A stretch of DNA of 64,000 nucleotides from Knoellia sinensis KCTC 19936 (GCF_000768705.1 NZ_AVPJ01000008.1:93141-157140); one strand, 5' to 3'; positions 7,740-17,652 are shown, numbered from the stretch's first letter. Notes: generated by a model not told the origin, from the sequence alone. Numbers and translations are program-made.

Positions 7740-9264
7740 CACGTTGTCGGTGCTCGCGATCGCGCTGGTGTGCCTGACGACGGTGGTGGTCGGCGGTCTG
7801 GGGCTGCGGCTGTCGCGGCGGACGTCGGACTTCTATGTGGCCGGGCGGACGGTGTCGCCGCGGCTGAACGCGAGTGCGATCTCGGGCGAATACCTGTCTG
7901 CCGCTTCGTTTTTGGGTGTCGCCGGGCTGATCTATGGCCAGGGCGTGGACATGCTGTGGCTGCCGGTGGGCTACACGCTCGGGTATGTCGTGCTGCTCGT
8001 CATGGTGGCGGCGCCGATGCGGCGGTCGGGGGCGTATACGTTGCCCGACTTCGCCGAGGCGCGGCTCGGGTCAGTCGTGATGCGGCGGATCGCGGCGGTA
8101 CTCGTCGTGGGCATCGGGTGGCTGTATCTCGTGCCGCAGTTCCAGGGTGCGGGGTTGGCGCTGGCGCTGGTGACGGGGGCGCCGCGGTGGGTGGGCGCTC
8201 TGATCGTGGCGGTCGTTGTGGCGGCGGCGGTGGGGGCCGGCGGGATGCGGTCGATCACGTTCGTGCAGGCGATGCAGTACTGGATCAAGTTGACGTGCTT
8301 GGCCGTGCCGGCATTCGTGCTGCTGGCGTTGTGGGCGCGGTCTGGGGGCGGGATGCCGGAGGTGTCGGCGTCGTGGGCGTTGCCCTTTGAGGGCGGGGGG
8401 TCGGACGAACACCCTTGGTATCGCACGGCATCGATGATGCTGGCGTTGTGTCTCGGGACGATGGGGTTGCCGCACGTGTTGGTGCGCTACTACACGAATC
8501 CGGACGGGGTGGCGGCGCGGCGGACGACGGTTTCGGTCGTGGCGCTCTTGGGGATGTTCTATCTGATTCCACCCGTGTATGCCGTCCTCGGCCGTCTGCA
8601 CTTGCCGTCACTTCCCGAGGGGGTGAGTGCCGACACGCTTGTGTTGCGACTGCCCGGGTTTGTGGTGTCCGGACTGGGCGGGGATGTGTTGACGGCGATG
8701 GTCGCTGGTGGGGCTTTTGCTGCCCTGCTGTCGACGGCGTCGGGGCTGGCGATGTCGGTGACGGGCGTGCTGCACCAGGAGTTCCTGAGGCCGCGGCTGA
8801 CTCGGTTGACTGGTGGGGATGCGTTCGGGTTTGGCGGGTTCCGGCTGGCTGCCGTGGCGGCCGTGGTGGTGCCGTTCTTCGTGGCCTTCTTCGTCGAGCA
8901 GGTGGGGATCGCGACGACTGTGGGGTTTGCGTTCTCGTTGGCTGCGGCGACGTTTGCGCCGCTGCTGATACTCGGGGTGTGGTGGCGGCGGTTGTCGCGG
9001 GCGGGTGCCGTGGCGGGGCTCGTGGTGGGGGCTGTGGCGGCGACGTCAGCGGCGCTGACTGTGTTTGTGGCTGGGCCTTTGGAGGGGTGGCCGGGGGCGT
9101 TGCTGGCGAATCCGGCGGCGTGGTGCACACCCCTAGCCTTCGCCACGATGGTGATCGTGTCCCTGGCGACGCCGGCATCAATCCCCCGCGACACCGCGCG
9201 CCTGATGGTCCGTCTCCACACCCCCGAGCAAGTTCACCTAGCCAGATCCCGCGTCCCCGACTAG
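7732..9264 (+). CDS. Sodium/solute symporter (SSS family, acetate/organic-acid type)
   Basis: The 510-residue polytopic protein has the SSS family core: RRTSDFYVAGRTVSPRLN followed by ISGEYLSAASFLGVAG, and later LGTMGLPHVLVRYYTNPDG. This is the signature of ActP-like cation/acetate or monocarboxylate symporters. The start at 7732 overlaps the small membrane protein gene. A second, separate DUF485/ActP pair lies at 34.5-36.6 kb, so this copy may serve a different substrate such as pyruvate or propionate under LytTR control. A hairpin lies just after the stop. Confidence 0.88.
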   Translation: MADTLSVLAIALVCLTTVVVGGLGLRLSRRTSDFYVAGRTVSPRLNASAISGEYLSAASFLGVAGLIYGQGVDMLWLPVGYTLGYVVLLVMVAAPMRRSGAYTLPDFAEARLGSVVMRRIAAVLVVGIGWLYLVPQFQGAGLALALVTGAPRWVGALIVAVVVAAAVGAGGMRSITFVQAMQYWIKLTCLAVPAFVLLALWARSGGGMPEVSASWALPFEGGGSDEHPWYRTASMMLALCLGTMGLPHVLVRYYTNPDGVAARRTTVSVVALLGMFYLIPPVYAVLGRLHLPSLPEGVSADTLVLRLPGFVVSGLGGDVLTAMVAGGAFAALLSTASGLAMSVTGVLHQEFLRPRLTRLTGGDAFGFGGFRLAAVAAVVVPFFVAFFVEQVGIATTVGFAFSLAAATFAPLLILGVWWRRLSRAGAVAGLVVGAVAATSAALTVFVAGPLEGWPGALLANPAAWCTPLAFATMVIVSLATPASIPRDTARLMVRLHTPEQVHLARSRVPD

Positions 9265-9278
9265 AAGTGCTTGCCTGT

Positions 9279-9305
9279 CGTCCGTTGGCAAACAGGCCAC
9301 GGACG
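9279..9305 (+). terminator. Possible terminator after the symporter gene
   Basis: CGTCCGTTGGC pairs with GGCCACGGACG across a five-base AAACA loop, with one internal mismatch. It starts 15 bases after the symporter stop. No T-run follows, as usual in GC-rich actinobacteria. Confidence 0.45.
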
Positions 9306-9421
9306 CGAGTGACTCTCAGCCAGTGCGCACGCAGCCCGGTTCCCGACTCACCGCACATGCACTGAGCCCCTGTCGGCGATCGTGACTAGGCTCCCGCTGA
9401 ACCTTCAACAGATTGGCAACC

Positions 9422-12325
9422 ATGACCAGCCAACGGCTCCTCAGTGACGTTGTCGCGGCACTTGGGTACCGCGACTCCACCGGATACGTCGAGCGCACAC
9501 ATGAGCCTGGTTCACGTGACTTCATATGGAGAGACCTTCAAGAGAAGTGCGGGATTGACTCGGCCTACTTCCAAGGCGCCATTCCGGTGGTCGCCTTCAC
9601 TGCCGCAGAGTCACGTTCTGCGGCACTCCTCACTCAGCGGCGCCTATGGAACTACGGGCGGGTTCCGGTCTTGCTTGCGGCCACCCCCAATGAGGTCCTC
9701 GCCCTCAGTTGCAACACCGTAGCCACGGATCAGAATGCTGAGTCTGCTCTTATGGGCCGAGCCGAAAGCGGCCAGGAACTTGCCCGCGTCCTGCGCGATT
9801 TCACTCGATACAGCGTGGAGACCGGGAGGTTGACTGAACGTCACGAGAGTCGCCTCGACAGACGGAACCGGGTGGACGCCTCCCTTCTTCGGAATCTGAA
9901 ACAGCTCAAGGCGCGGCTGCTTCGTTCCGGAGTCACTGAGACCGAAATCGAGCCTCTCCTGGGAAGCTCCATCTTTGTTCGCTATCTTGAGGATCGGGAT
10001 ATTCTTCGCGCAGAAGACCTCGCGGATCTTGGGCAGCCTGGGTCGTTGGTATCGGCGTTTGACAGCGGCTGGGAGGTTTCCGCTTCGTTCTTCAACGCAA
10101 TGGCCGATCACTTTAACGGAGATGTCTTTCAACGAACTGTATCGACAGGACCAATTCCGCAAGGAGCACTGGACGTTCTCAGCGACTTTTTTCGAGCCAC
10201 CGACCTGGAATCGGGCCAGCACTCCTTATGGCCATACGACTTTGGAATAATTCCACCAGAACTCATCAGTTCAATATATGAACAGCTTCTCATCGAGAAA
10301 CAGAAAACTGACGCTGCATACTATACGCCTCGACACGTAGTGGATATCGTCCTAGATGAGGTCCTCACCCCTGAGACTCTCGTGGACGGGGAGGAAATCA
10401 GGATACTGGACCCAGCGTGCGGCTCGGGGATATTTCTCACTGAAGCATTCCGGCGGCTTGTGTACTACCGATCAGTGGGTCGAGAACGTGCACCCACTTT
10501 CGCGAGCCTCTCGCGTATGCTCAGCGAGTCGATCTTCGGCATTGACCGCAACGATGACGCCGTCGGAGTTACGGCGTTCGGCCTGTACTTAGCCCTGCTT
10601 GAGCACGTCGATCCGCGGACCATCTGGCTCACGGCGCGACTTCCAGAACTAATTGGAACAAACCTCGTGGTTTCTGATTTCTTCGAGGACAACCGCCTTG
10701 CAAACATTAAGTTCGATGTCATCGTGGGAAATCCGCCTTGGCAGAGTCGCTTGTCGAAGGCCTCTTCAGAGTACCTGCGGCGGGCTGGCCGGGTGGCACC
10801 CGACAAGCAAATCGCCGTCGCCTTCGTTTGGCGCGCAACGGAGATGCTCACCGATACTGGATTCATAGGTTTCGTACTTCCGGCCAAGACAATTCTTCAC
10901 AACAGAGTTGGGCCCGCGGATCGCTTCCGGCTTGAGTTCTTCTCAAAACTAGACGTCCACACCGTTATCGACCTTTCCCCATTGCGAAAGGAGCTTTTCG
11001 GAGCGGCGTCAAGCCCAGCCGCAATTGTAATATTCAGCCATGACACCAGAACTCCCGTTTCGAGTGACACACTTCTGCACGTTTCGCCCCGCCGCACACC
11101 TATTTCGCAGATTGTGGACGGGATTGTAATCCCCCAGCATAATATTCAGCAGATCTCACGTTCAGTGGCCGCCCAAGATCCCTCCATTTGGAAGACACTA
11201 CTGTGGGGCAACACGGACGACGTCGCCCTGGTCCGCCATATGCGAGAGACCTTTATGTCTCTTACCGACACTGTCGAGCGCCGGAAGTGGCATCGTGGAG
11301 CGGGATATCAACTCGTCGGCGGTGACGAGAACGACGCCTCTCACCTCGTCGATCTTCCACAAATCGCAACGGCGGACTTCCGTCCGATGGCTCTCCCGGT
11401 GAAGACCTCCGCACCTGTTACGGCACGCGTCATGCACCGACCTCGCGACACCGAAATCTACTCAGGTCCGCATATATTGATGCGCAAGGGCTTCAAGGAT
11501 TTTCCCGAAGCTTCGTTCATTCCATTCGACGCGGCTTTTACGGACGGGCTCTTCGCTATTGCGGCCGGTCCCGACGACAAGCAACTACTCCAGGCGATCG
11601 CCGGTGTGCTCAACTCGTCCGTGGCGCGATATTGGTTCCTCATGACTGCAAGTTCTTGGGGTGTTGAGAGGGAGCAGTTGCATTACCGCGAGTGGATGAG
11701 CCTCCCGGTGCCGGCCCTCCACAGGGAAGACGCCCGCGCCTTGGCCGAGATAGTTCAGAATTCCTTGGCCGGCGCACCTGAGGAGTCTTGGCGCTCCCGT
11801 TTGGACGAAATTGTTGAAAGAGCGTATGGCCTCACAGAGCCCGAGCGGCAACTCCTCCGAGATGCACTCACCATCCGCTGGTCTGAACTTCATCAAGGAT
11901 GGCGGTCCGAGGCGTATTCCCCGCCTGACAACGTGCACTACGCACGGTACGCGGAGTCGCTGAGCCACCAGTTGGAGTTGCTTGAGCTTGGACAGTGGAA
12001 GTGCTCAATGACAGAACGCTCGGCGGGATTTGTGATGCTCACCTGCGAGAATCGAGAGTCGGCAATATCAGCAAGTCAGGACGACGGGGCATTCTCGGTC
12101 ACCCAGCTCCTGGGCGATATTTCTCAAACCCATAATGAGTGGCTCTCAACGGCGACGATCATCGAACCTCAGGCGGTCGTGCTTGATGGAGTCTCTGTCC
12201 ACCTCATAAAGCCCGATCGCTTGACGTGTTGGCCAATGAGTGCGACGAAGCGCGACGCCGCAGATGTGTTCGGCGCCCTCCTTACCGGCGACGTTGAAGA
12301 CCGGGGGCGGGTTGACGATGCTTGA
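9422..12325 (+). CDS. N6-adenine DNA methyltransferase, type II/IIG-like modification subunit
   Basis: The 967-residue protein contains motif X-like YYTPRHVVDIVLDEVL (residues 300-315), AdoMet-binding motif I DPACGSG (330-336) and catalytic motif IV NPPW (437-440), the gamma-class N6-adenine methylase order. The N-terminal 150 residues (IPVVAFTAAESRSAALLTQ, RRLWNYGRVPVLLA) form an extra domain seen in large stand-alone methylases. The C-terminal 500 residues probably hold target recognition. The start is the ATG at 9422; an in-frame TTG at 9413 is less likely. The downstream nuclease-like gene overlaps by eight bases. Lower GC than its neighbours suggests horizontal acquisition. Confidence 0.88.
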   Translation: MTSQRLLSDVVAALGYRDSTGYVERTHEPGSRDFIWRDLQEKCGIDSAYFQGAIPVVAFTAAESRSAALLTQRRLWNYGRVPVLLAATPNEVLALSCNTVATDQNAESALMGRAESGQELARVLRDFTRYSVETGRLTERHESRLDRRNRVDASLLRNLKQLKARLLRSGVTETEIEPLLGSSIFVRYLEDRDILRAEDLADLGQPGSLVSAFDSGWEVSASFFNAMADHFNGDVFQRTVSTGPIPQGALDVLSDFFRATDLESGQHSLWPYDFGIIPPELISSIYEQLLIEKQKTDAAYYTPRHVVDIVLDEVLTPETLVDGEEIRILDPACGSGIFLTEAFRRLVYYRSVGRERAPTFASLSRMLSESIFGIDRNDDAVGVTAFGLYLALLEHVDPRTIWLTARLPELIGTNLVVSDFFEDNRLANIKFDVIVGNPPWQSRLSKASSEYLRRAGRVAPDKQIAVAFVWRATEMLTDTGFIGFVLPAKTILHNRVGPADRFRLEFFSKLDVHTVIDLSPLRKELFGAASSPAAIVIFSHDTRTPVSSDTLLHVSPRRTPISQIVDGIVIPQHNIQQISRSVAAQDPSIWKTLLWGNTDDVALVRHMRETFMSLTDTVERRKWHRGAGYQLVGGDENDASHLVDLPQIATADFRPMALPVKTSAPVTARVMHRPRDTEIYSGPHILMRKGFKDFPEASFIPFDAAFTDGLFAIAAGPDDKQLLQAIAGVLNSSVARYWFLMTASSWGVEREQLHYREWMSLPVPALHREDARALAEIVQNSLAGAPEESWRSRLDEIVERAYGLTEPERQLLRDALTIRWSELHQGWRSEAYSPPDNVHYARYAESLSHQLELLELGQWKCSMTERSAGFVMLTCENRESAISASQDDGAFSVTQLLGDISQTHNEWLSTATIIEPQAVVLDGVSVHLIKPDRLTCWPMSATKRDAADVFGALLTGDVEDRGRVDDA

Positions 12326-12971
12326 CCGCGCACTAGATCGCGTTTCTGGCCGCGTCTCCATAAGGATTCACGAGCGGGCAGTGCGGAGGCTCCCCGAGTT
12401 GGCTGTTGGTCTCATCGAAGCTGCGTTAGCGCGTTGGGAAGCGAATGATTGGCATACCTACGATGAGTTGGAAGTCAACTGCACCGGCCAGTTGTATCGG
12501 TGGCTGCAGGAAGCGCGTCGAACCGAAGAACGATTCCACGTATTGGGGATACAGATCGAGCATGTGGTCCTGACCCCCGAGATGATGGAAGGGCTGACCT
12601 CGGTGGTGTCCGCTCAACGACCTGATCTCTATATCTCGGTTCAGGGAGGCGGAATTCACGTTGAGGCCAAAAGGTTGTTGAGCACGGGGCCATGGTGCCG
12701 TGATTATGTCAAGAAGGGCATGTCGAGGTTCGTGAGTTCCTCGTACGGCGCTGGTGAGGCGTTGGGGCTCATGATTGGATACGTCCAACAGCCAACCGGT
12801 CAGGACCTGCTCCCTCGAGTAAATGACTTTGTGAAGAGTCACCCGGCGATGGGTGCTACACACCAACTACGAGGGCGCGCGCATGCACCCCGCGGGGCAT
12901 GGCACGAGTCGACTCATGTTCGTGATTCCGACCTGCCCATCAATCTGGTTCACGTTTGGTTGACAATGTGA
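12318..12971 (+). CDS. PD-(D/E)XK nuclease-like partner of the methyltransferase
   Basis: The 217-residue protein starts with an ATG inside the end of the methylase gene. It shows the PD-(D/E)XK nuclease core: P102-D103 in QRPDLYISV and E116-A-K118 in IHVEAKRL, with an upstream acidic helix (YDELEVNCTGQLYRWLQ) that could supply another metal ligand. A conserved-looking YVKKGMSRFVSSSYG segment follows. Tight coupling to a DNA methylase points to the restriction subunit of a two-gene system. No matching named family is recognised, so the nuclease call rests on the motif and context. Confidence 0.65.
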   Translation: MLDRALDRVSGRVSIRIHERAVRRLPELAVGLIEAALARWEANDWHTYDELEVNCTGQLYRWLQEARRTEERFHVLGIQIEHVVLTPEMMEGLTSVVSAQRPDLYISVQGGGIHVEAKRLLSTGPWCRDYVKKGMSRFVSSSYGAGEALGLMIGYVQQPTGQDLLPRVNDFVKSHPAMGATHQLRGRAHAPRGAWHESTHVRDSDLPINLVHVWLTM

Positions 12972-13087
12972 GGTCAGAAGAACTATTTCGCGGCACCGAG
13001 CCCTATGGCGGCTCTTCACCGATGATTGTGGGGTGAACACAACGCGCCGGGGCGCGGGGTGAGAGCTGAATGGGTCGGGGCCCGTGA

Positions 13088-13136
13088 GGATCAGACCTGA
13101 CTCGTGCCACTTGATCGGTCCCGAGTCGTGCCACTT
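13088..13136. repeat. Duplicated GTGCCACTT motif, possible insertion-sequence end
   Basis: TGACTCGTGCCACTT (13098-13112) is repeated almost exactly as CGAGTCGTGCCACTTT (13122-13137), with GATCGGTCCC between. Multiple short subterminal repeats of this kind are typical of IS21-like element ends. No transposase is nearby, so this would be a scar in the 236-base spacer between the restriction module and the convergent STAND gene. Confidence 0.4.
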
Positions 13137-13207
13137 TAATGTGTTGGCGCAGTTTGGCTTGTCGGTGATAGATCATCGGAGACCACCAATGCATACAGAT
13201 GGCGGCT

Positions 13208-16177
13208 CTACCAGTCGTGCGGGGATTCATGAATTTGACGCAGCAGCTCCGCCTCCGAGTCATCGAGAAGGCCCTGAACCAAAGCCGCTTGAAGTTGCTC
13301 TCCTAGCGCCACCTGCGCCTGCCCGAAATCCTCGCCCGCCGACACTTGAACAAGTAGGTCAGCAGCCGCGATCCGCGCCCCCACGTCGACGCCGAGACCA
13401 GCGGCCCCCGCGCCGCGTTTGGCCTCAACGATATGAGCTCGAGCTGCCTGGAAATCCGGTCGAAGGAGGTTGGCCAGATGAACGTGTCTGGTTACGGTCT
13501 CGGCGTGATCGGAACCCCACAGTCGATCCGCAATCGCAAGCGACTGTTCGAGGAGTGCCACCCCTTCGTCGCGCATTCCATTCTCGAAGTATTCGAGCGC
13601 CAAGTTGTTGGTTACTGACGCGAGAACATGGGCTTCGATGTTCGCTGCAAGGCCCGCACTCAGCTCGGCCTCCATGGCGGCCAATAGTTCACCTGATGGC
13701 GCATCTGATAGCTGGGTTCTAAGTGAGTACGCATGGGCCCGAGCCCAAGTCGCATCCGGGTCACTCAGTCCACTCTCATCAATTACTCTGACGGCCGCAT
13801 CGAAGCTTGCGATCGCCGAATCTGTCTCGCCCAATTCAACGTCCGCCTGGCCAACGTGCGTGTAACGACGCGCCAAGAGAACCGGTTCCGAACCTGCACG
13901 CTTTTGAAGCTTTGCAGATTCACTCGCGTGGAATCGCGCGGCCTCTCGTTCATTCAACCGCAGCAGGACATTCCCCAGATTGCTGTGCACTCTCGCCAGC
14001 CGCTCGTCCTCACCTAGCCGTTGGGCACTCGCCAAGGCGCGCTCTGCGGGTGATCTCGCTTCCTCGAAGCGTTGAAGGCGCAAGAGAATCTGAGCTCGGA
14101 CTGACTCGACCGTTTCAATGAAGTCCTCGATCATCCATCGGTCCACTCCGTCGAACTCTTGCTCTAGCTCTCCGGGATCGAGAACTGCACTTGACGATTG
14201 GTCGTGAAGCCCGAACCTGTCCACCCACGGTCGAGCGGCTCGCTTCGCCTCGGCGACCTCCCGGAGCGCTCCATCGAGGGAACCGGCGTCCATCAGGGCC
14301 GAAGCGAGGGAGCGATGCACTAGCGCCTTGGTGTAAGCGTAGCCCTGCTCATCGGGGATCCGGGCAGCTGCAGATGCGAGTGCAGGCACAACTGCTGGGT
14401 TCGGAGAGCCGGCCAATATTAGAGCTGCGGTGATAGTGGCGGACACAACGTCGCCGGGGTCGTAAGTCGCGCGCATAATCTCACTCGTGAGGCGGTGCAT
14501 TCGCAACCAGTCCTCGTCGAGTTCGATTAGACCAACGCGGCGGAGAGCCGCGAGATCCTCGTAGACGTCCGTGTCCTGCAGGATCTGGTGGCCCACTTTT
14601 AGGCTTCCACGCACAAATGACTCAACAGGAACTGGGGCGTCGCCGAACGACGAGAGGGCCAGCAGAGTAGCTGCAGCGAGGGGCCGCGTGCCAACCACGG
14701 ACTCGATTGCCATTGTCACAGTAGCCAGGACGGAGACCGGGTGATCTGGCGCGTGCCCTTGGCCCATTAGGGCAGGCATGTTGCGCCGGAGTGCCGCGAG
14801 GTAGCGCTCTACAGGCATGGTGGTTTCTTGCATGTATCCGTTGGCCTGCCGGAGAGCCAGCGGCAGGCACCCCAACTCCTCAGCCAATTCATCAACGGCC
14901 GATAGATCCGGACTCATCAAGTCCTCGCTCAAGACGCTCCGAGCATCTGCCAGAGAAAGGGCCTGGATGCGCAGCCGCAGTGTCCCGCTGTTCCACGTCG
15001 GGGCGGTGGAAGTGATCAGCAGCCGCCCCGCGAGGTGCGACGGAAATCGCTTGGCAACGCTGCCCTCGTCTCGAGCGCCATCAAGCACCAACAGCCATCG
15101 CTCGTTCGCCTGAAGCCACGCATGTGCCGCCACTACGGGGTCACCCTCTTCAGACGCCCCCAGGATGCCCCGTCCGAGGGCCACCAGTGCAGCCTCGAAC
15201 TCTTGATCACTGTGCATTGGGATCCACCACGCCAGTTCAATACCAGAACTCGTATCAGCTATTGCACTGTGCGCCACTTCAGCGGCCAAGGCAGACTTGC
15301 CGACTCCGGGAATTCCATGTGCAACAGCGCACGATCCGGCGCCCCGAAGGCCGGCGACTAGCTTGGAAACTTCCTCCTGTCGACCCTCAAGGGCTCGAGG
15401 CCTTGGGGGGAGCGAACGCATCTTCGTAGGCTGCTGAGATTCTCCCGAGAAATCGGCAGGAGCGCCGTGGATTGAGCGTAGCAATGTGAATGTGAAGCGG
15501 GCCGCATTTGCCGCAGCAGTTGGTTGCGACCCGCCCGCGTCCGACTCGGCTTTACCTTCAAGAACATCGCTGATTCCCCGTATCACAAAGGAGCGTACGC
15601 CATCGCGGCGCCATGCAGCAGCCAATACCCCTAGCCCCTCCATGTCGACTGCCAGCGTGTCGTTGAAGCGCTCCCGAAGGAGTGCGGCCGTGTCGTCGCG
15701 CGTGGCGATAACGCGCTCGCCGGCTGCAATCGCGCCGATGAACGCGTAAGGGGGACCAACGGGGTTCCAGTCCTCCCTGGCGATGTCCCGAGCCAGAGAT
15801 ACGATCGATGCGGTGGGCCGATAAACCTCTGGGCGGGAGTAGAAGCCGCCGTCGGTTTCCTTCCCAGCATGATAGCCGTAAACTTTGTCGGCCATTACAA
15901 CGTCGCCCACTTGGGCGTCCTTGACTCCACCTCCAATTCCAACGAAGCCAATCAACTTAGGGCCCAGTTCCTGCATAGCCGCTGCGGCCACGACGGCGCT
16001 GGCCGCATTCCCCATGCCCGACTGAAGGACTGCGACCGAAACCCCTGACGCCCCAGGCAGGGACGCCAATCTGTATACCTCCCCAGAGGCCAGGGTCCGC
16101 CGCTCGTGACCCGACAGATGCGATAGCACCGCCGCAGCCTCCAGCTCAAGCGCGGTGAGAATGACGACATCAACCAT
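13208..16177 (-). CDS. STAND NTPase with nucleoside-phosphorylase effector domain, NB-ARC core and TPR-like repeats
   Basis: The 989-residue protein has three parts. Residues 1-240 are a PNP/MTA-SAH nucleosidase-type domain: VVILTALELEAA at the start, GIGGGVKD at 81-88, AVDMEG (176-181, with the purine-site glutamate) and RGISD (200-204, with the catalytic aspartate). Residues 262-600 are an NB-ARC-like STAND ATPase: Walker A GIPGVGKS (288-295), Walker B WLLVLDG, LLITS sensor, GCLPLAL and an MHR motif. The remainder is helical TPR-like repeats, the likely sensor. This is the architecture of bacterial NLR-like abortive-infection proteins. The ATG at 16177 has a strong AAAGGGGG ribosome site. 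It adjoins the restriction module. Confidence 0.87.
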   Translation of the reverse strand: MVDVVILTALELEAAAVLSHLSGHERRTLASGEVYRLASLPGASGVSVAVLQSGMGNAASAVVAAAAMQELGPKLIGFVGIGGGVKDAQVGDVVMADKVYGYHAGKETDGGFYSRPEVYRPTASIVSLARDIAREDWNPVGPPYAFIGAIAAGERVIATRDDTAALLRERFNDTLAVDMEGLGVLAAAWRRDGVRSFVIRGISDVLEGKAESDAGGSQPTAAANAARFTFTLLRSIHGAPADFSGESQQPTKMRSLPPRPRALEGRQEEVSKLVAGLRGAGSCAVAHGIPGVGKSALAAEVAHSAIADTSSGIELAWWIPMHSDQEFEAALVALGRGILGASEEGDPVVAAHAWLQANERWLLVLDGARDEGSVAKRFPSHLAGRLLITSTAPTWNSGTLRLRIQALSLADARSVLSEDLMSPDLSAVDELAEELGCLPLALRQANGYMQETTMPVERYLAALRRNMPALMGQGHAPDHPVSVLATVTMAIESVVGTRPLAAATLLALSSFGDAPVPVESFVRGSLKVGHQILQDTDVYEDLAALRRVGLIELDEDWLRMHRLTSEIMRATYDPGDVVSATITAALILAGSPNPAVVPALASAAARIPDEQGYAYTKALVHRSLASALMDAGSLDGALREVAEAKRAARPWVDRFGLHDQSSSAVLDPGELEQEFDGVDRWMIEDFIETVESVRAQILLRLQRFEEARSPAERALASAQRLGEDERLARVHSNLGNVLLRLNEREAARFHASESAKLQKRAGSEPVLLARRYTHVGQADVELGETDSAIASFDAAVRVIDESGLSDPDATWARAHAYSLRTQLSDAPSGELLAAMEAELSAGLAANIEAHVLASVTNNLALEYFENGMRDEGVALLEQSLAIADRLWGSDHAETVTRHVHLANLLRPDFQAARAHIVEAKRGAGAAGLGVDVGARIAAADLLVQVSAGEDFGQAQVALGEQLQAALVQGLLDDSEAELLRQIHESPHDW

Positions 16178-16455
16178 AGTCAATGGTCCCCCTTTCGATG
16201 AATTTTGCGGCATCACGAAATGACTTCGTCACAATTGAAGGTACATGCAGAACTGTTGAACGACGGAAGCAATTCTGGATCAGACGGCTTCCTGTGGCGG
16301 AAGTTGGATATTTGGCAATCGTCCCCAAACCGGCCATCGGGCACCCCAGCTCAACGTAGTCATAAAGTGTCTGCGGCCTCACGTGGCCAAACCGGCCCTC
16401 GGCATGGCTGCCATTCGCTTGTGTTCTCAACGGGCGGCGGCCTGATCTGCACGGG
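16178..16455. promoter_or_regulatory. Upstream region of the STAND gene with a dyad
   Basis: This 278-base spacer between the kbl stop and the STAND start is relatively AT-rich near the start. ACGAA-ATGAC-TTCGT forms an inverted repeat at 16215-16229, about 40 bases before the ATG, and could be a repressor site. No other gene is visible. Confidence 0.4.
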
Positions 16456-17652
16456 TCACAACGCTGATGAGCCCCGGGCGGACTGGAATGCGTCGACACA
16501 GCGCTTCACGTCTTCCTCAGAGTGGGCAGCAGACAACTGCACCCGGATTCGGGCCTTCCCACGCGGCACCACCGGGAACGAGAACGGGATGACGTACACC
16601 CCATCCGCCAGCATCCGATCCGCGATCTCTCCAGCCAGCCGCGCCCCGTCCTCACCAGGGAACATCACCGGCGTGATCGGGTGCGACCCCGGCAGCACCT
16701 CGAACCCCGCCTCCTCCATCAACCGCCGGAACAGCGCAGTGTTCGCGGCCAACTGCTCCCGAGCCGACGACGACGAATCCACCATCTCCAGCGCCTTCAA
16801 CGACCCCGCCACCACACCCGGCGCCACCGAGTTCGAGAACAGATACGGCCGCGACCGCTGACGCAGCAGATCCACGATCTCCTGGTGCGCCGACACATAC
16901 CCACCGGACGCCCCACCCAAGGCTTTCCCGAGAGTCCCCGTCACGATGTCGACGCGGTCCTGCACCCCGAACAGCTCCGGCGTACCCCGCCCATTCGGCC
17001 CGACGAACCCCACCGCGTGCGAGTCGTCCACCAGCACCAGGGCACCAAACTCGTCCGCCAGGTCGCAGATCTTGTCCAGCGGCGCATAGAACCCGTCCAT
17101 CGAGAACACGCCATCGGTGACGATCACCTTGCGACGCGCCCCAGCAGCAACCGCCGCCTCCAACTGCGCCCGCAAATCCGCCATGTCGGCATTGCGATAC
17201 CGATACCGCGCAGCCTTCGACAGCCGCACCCCATCGATGATCGACGCGTGGTTCAGCTCGTCGCTGATGATCGCGTCCTCGGCACCGAACAGCACCTCGA
17301 ACACCCCACCATTCGCGTCGAAGCACGACGAATACAGGATCGTCGCCTCCATCGAGAGGAACTCCGACAGCGCCTCCTCAAGCCGCGAATGCTGCGTCTG
17401 CGTCCCACAGATGAACCGCACCGACGCCATCCCAAAACCCCACTCGTCCAACGCATCCTTCGACGCCTGCACGACATCCGGGTGGTCCGCGAACCCCAGG
17501 TAGTTGTTCGCGCAGAAGTTCAGCGCCTCACCACCGCTGGTCCCGACGTGCGACGACTGCGGCGTCGTCAGCTCCCGCTCGCTCTTCCACAGCCCGGCCT
17601 CCTTGATCTCGGCCAGAGCGGAAGCAAGCTCGTCCTTCACAGACCCGTACAC
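16456..17652 (-). CDS. kbl: Glycine C-acetyltransferase (2-amino-3-ketobutyrate CoA ligase)
   Basis: The 398-residue product matches the usual Kbl length of about 397. It is a PLP-dependent alpha-oxoamine synthase: [65 protein letters not shown], and the PLP-lysine region [15 protein letters not shown]. It cleaves 2-amino-3-ketobutyrate with CoA to glycine and acetyl-CoA, the second step of threonine degradation. The GTG at 17652 has an AAGAGG ribosome site; the frame extends upstream but without family sequence. Its pathway partner tdh lies separately at 27.8 kb. Confidence 0.93.
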   Translation of the reverse strand: MYGSVKDELASALAEIKEAGLWKSERELTTPQSSHVGTSGGEALNFCANNYLGFADHPDVVQASKDALDEWGFGMASVRFICGTQTQHSRLEEALSEFLSMEATILYSSCFDANGGVFEVLFGAEDAIISDELNHASIIDGVRLSKAARYRYRNADMADLRAQLEAAVAAGARRKVIVTDGVFSMDGFYAPLDKICDLADEFGALVLVDDSHAVGFVGPNGRGTPELFGVQDRVDIVTGTLGKALGGASGGYVSAHQEIVDLLRQRSRPYLFSNSVAPGVVAGSLKALEMVDSSSSAREQLAANTALFRRLMEEAGFEVLPGSHPITPVMFPGEDGARLAGEIADRMLADGVYVIPFSFPVVPRGKARIRVQLSAAHSEEDVKRCVDAFQSARGSSAL

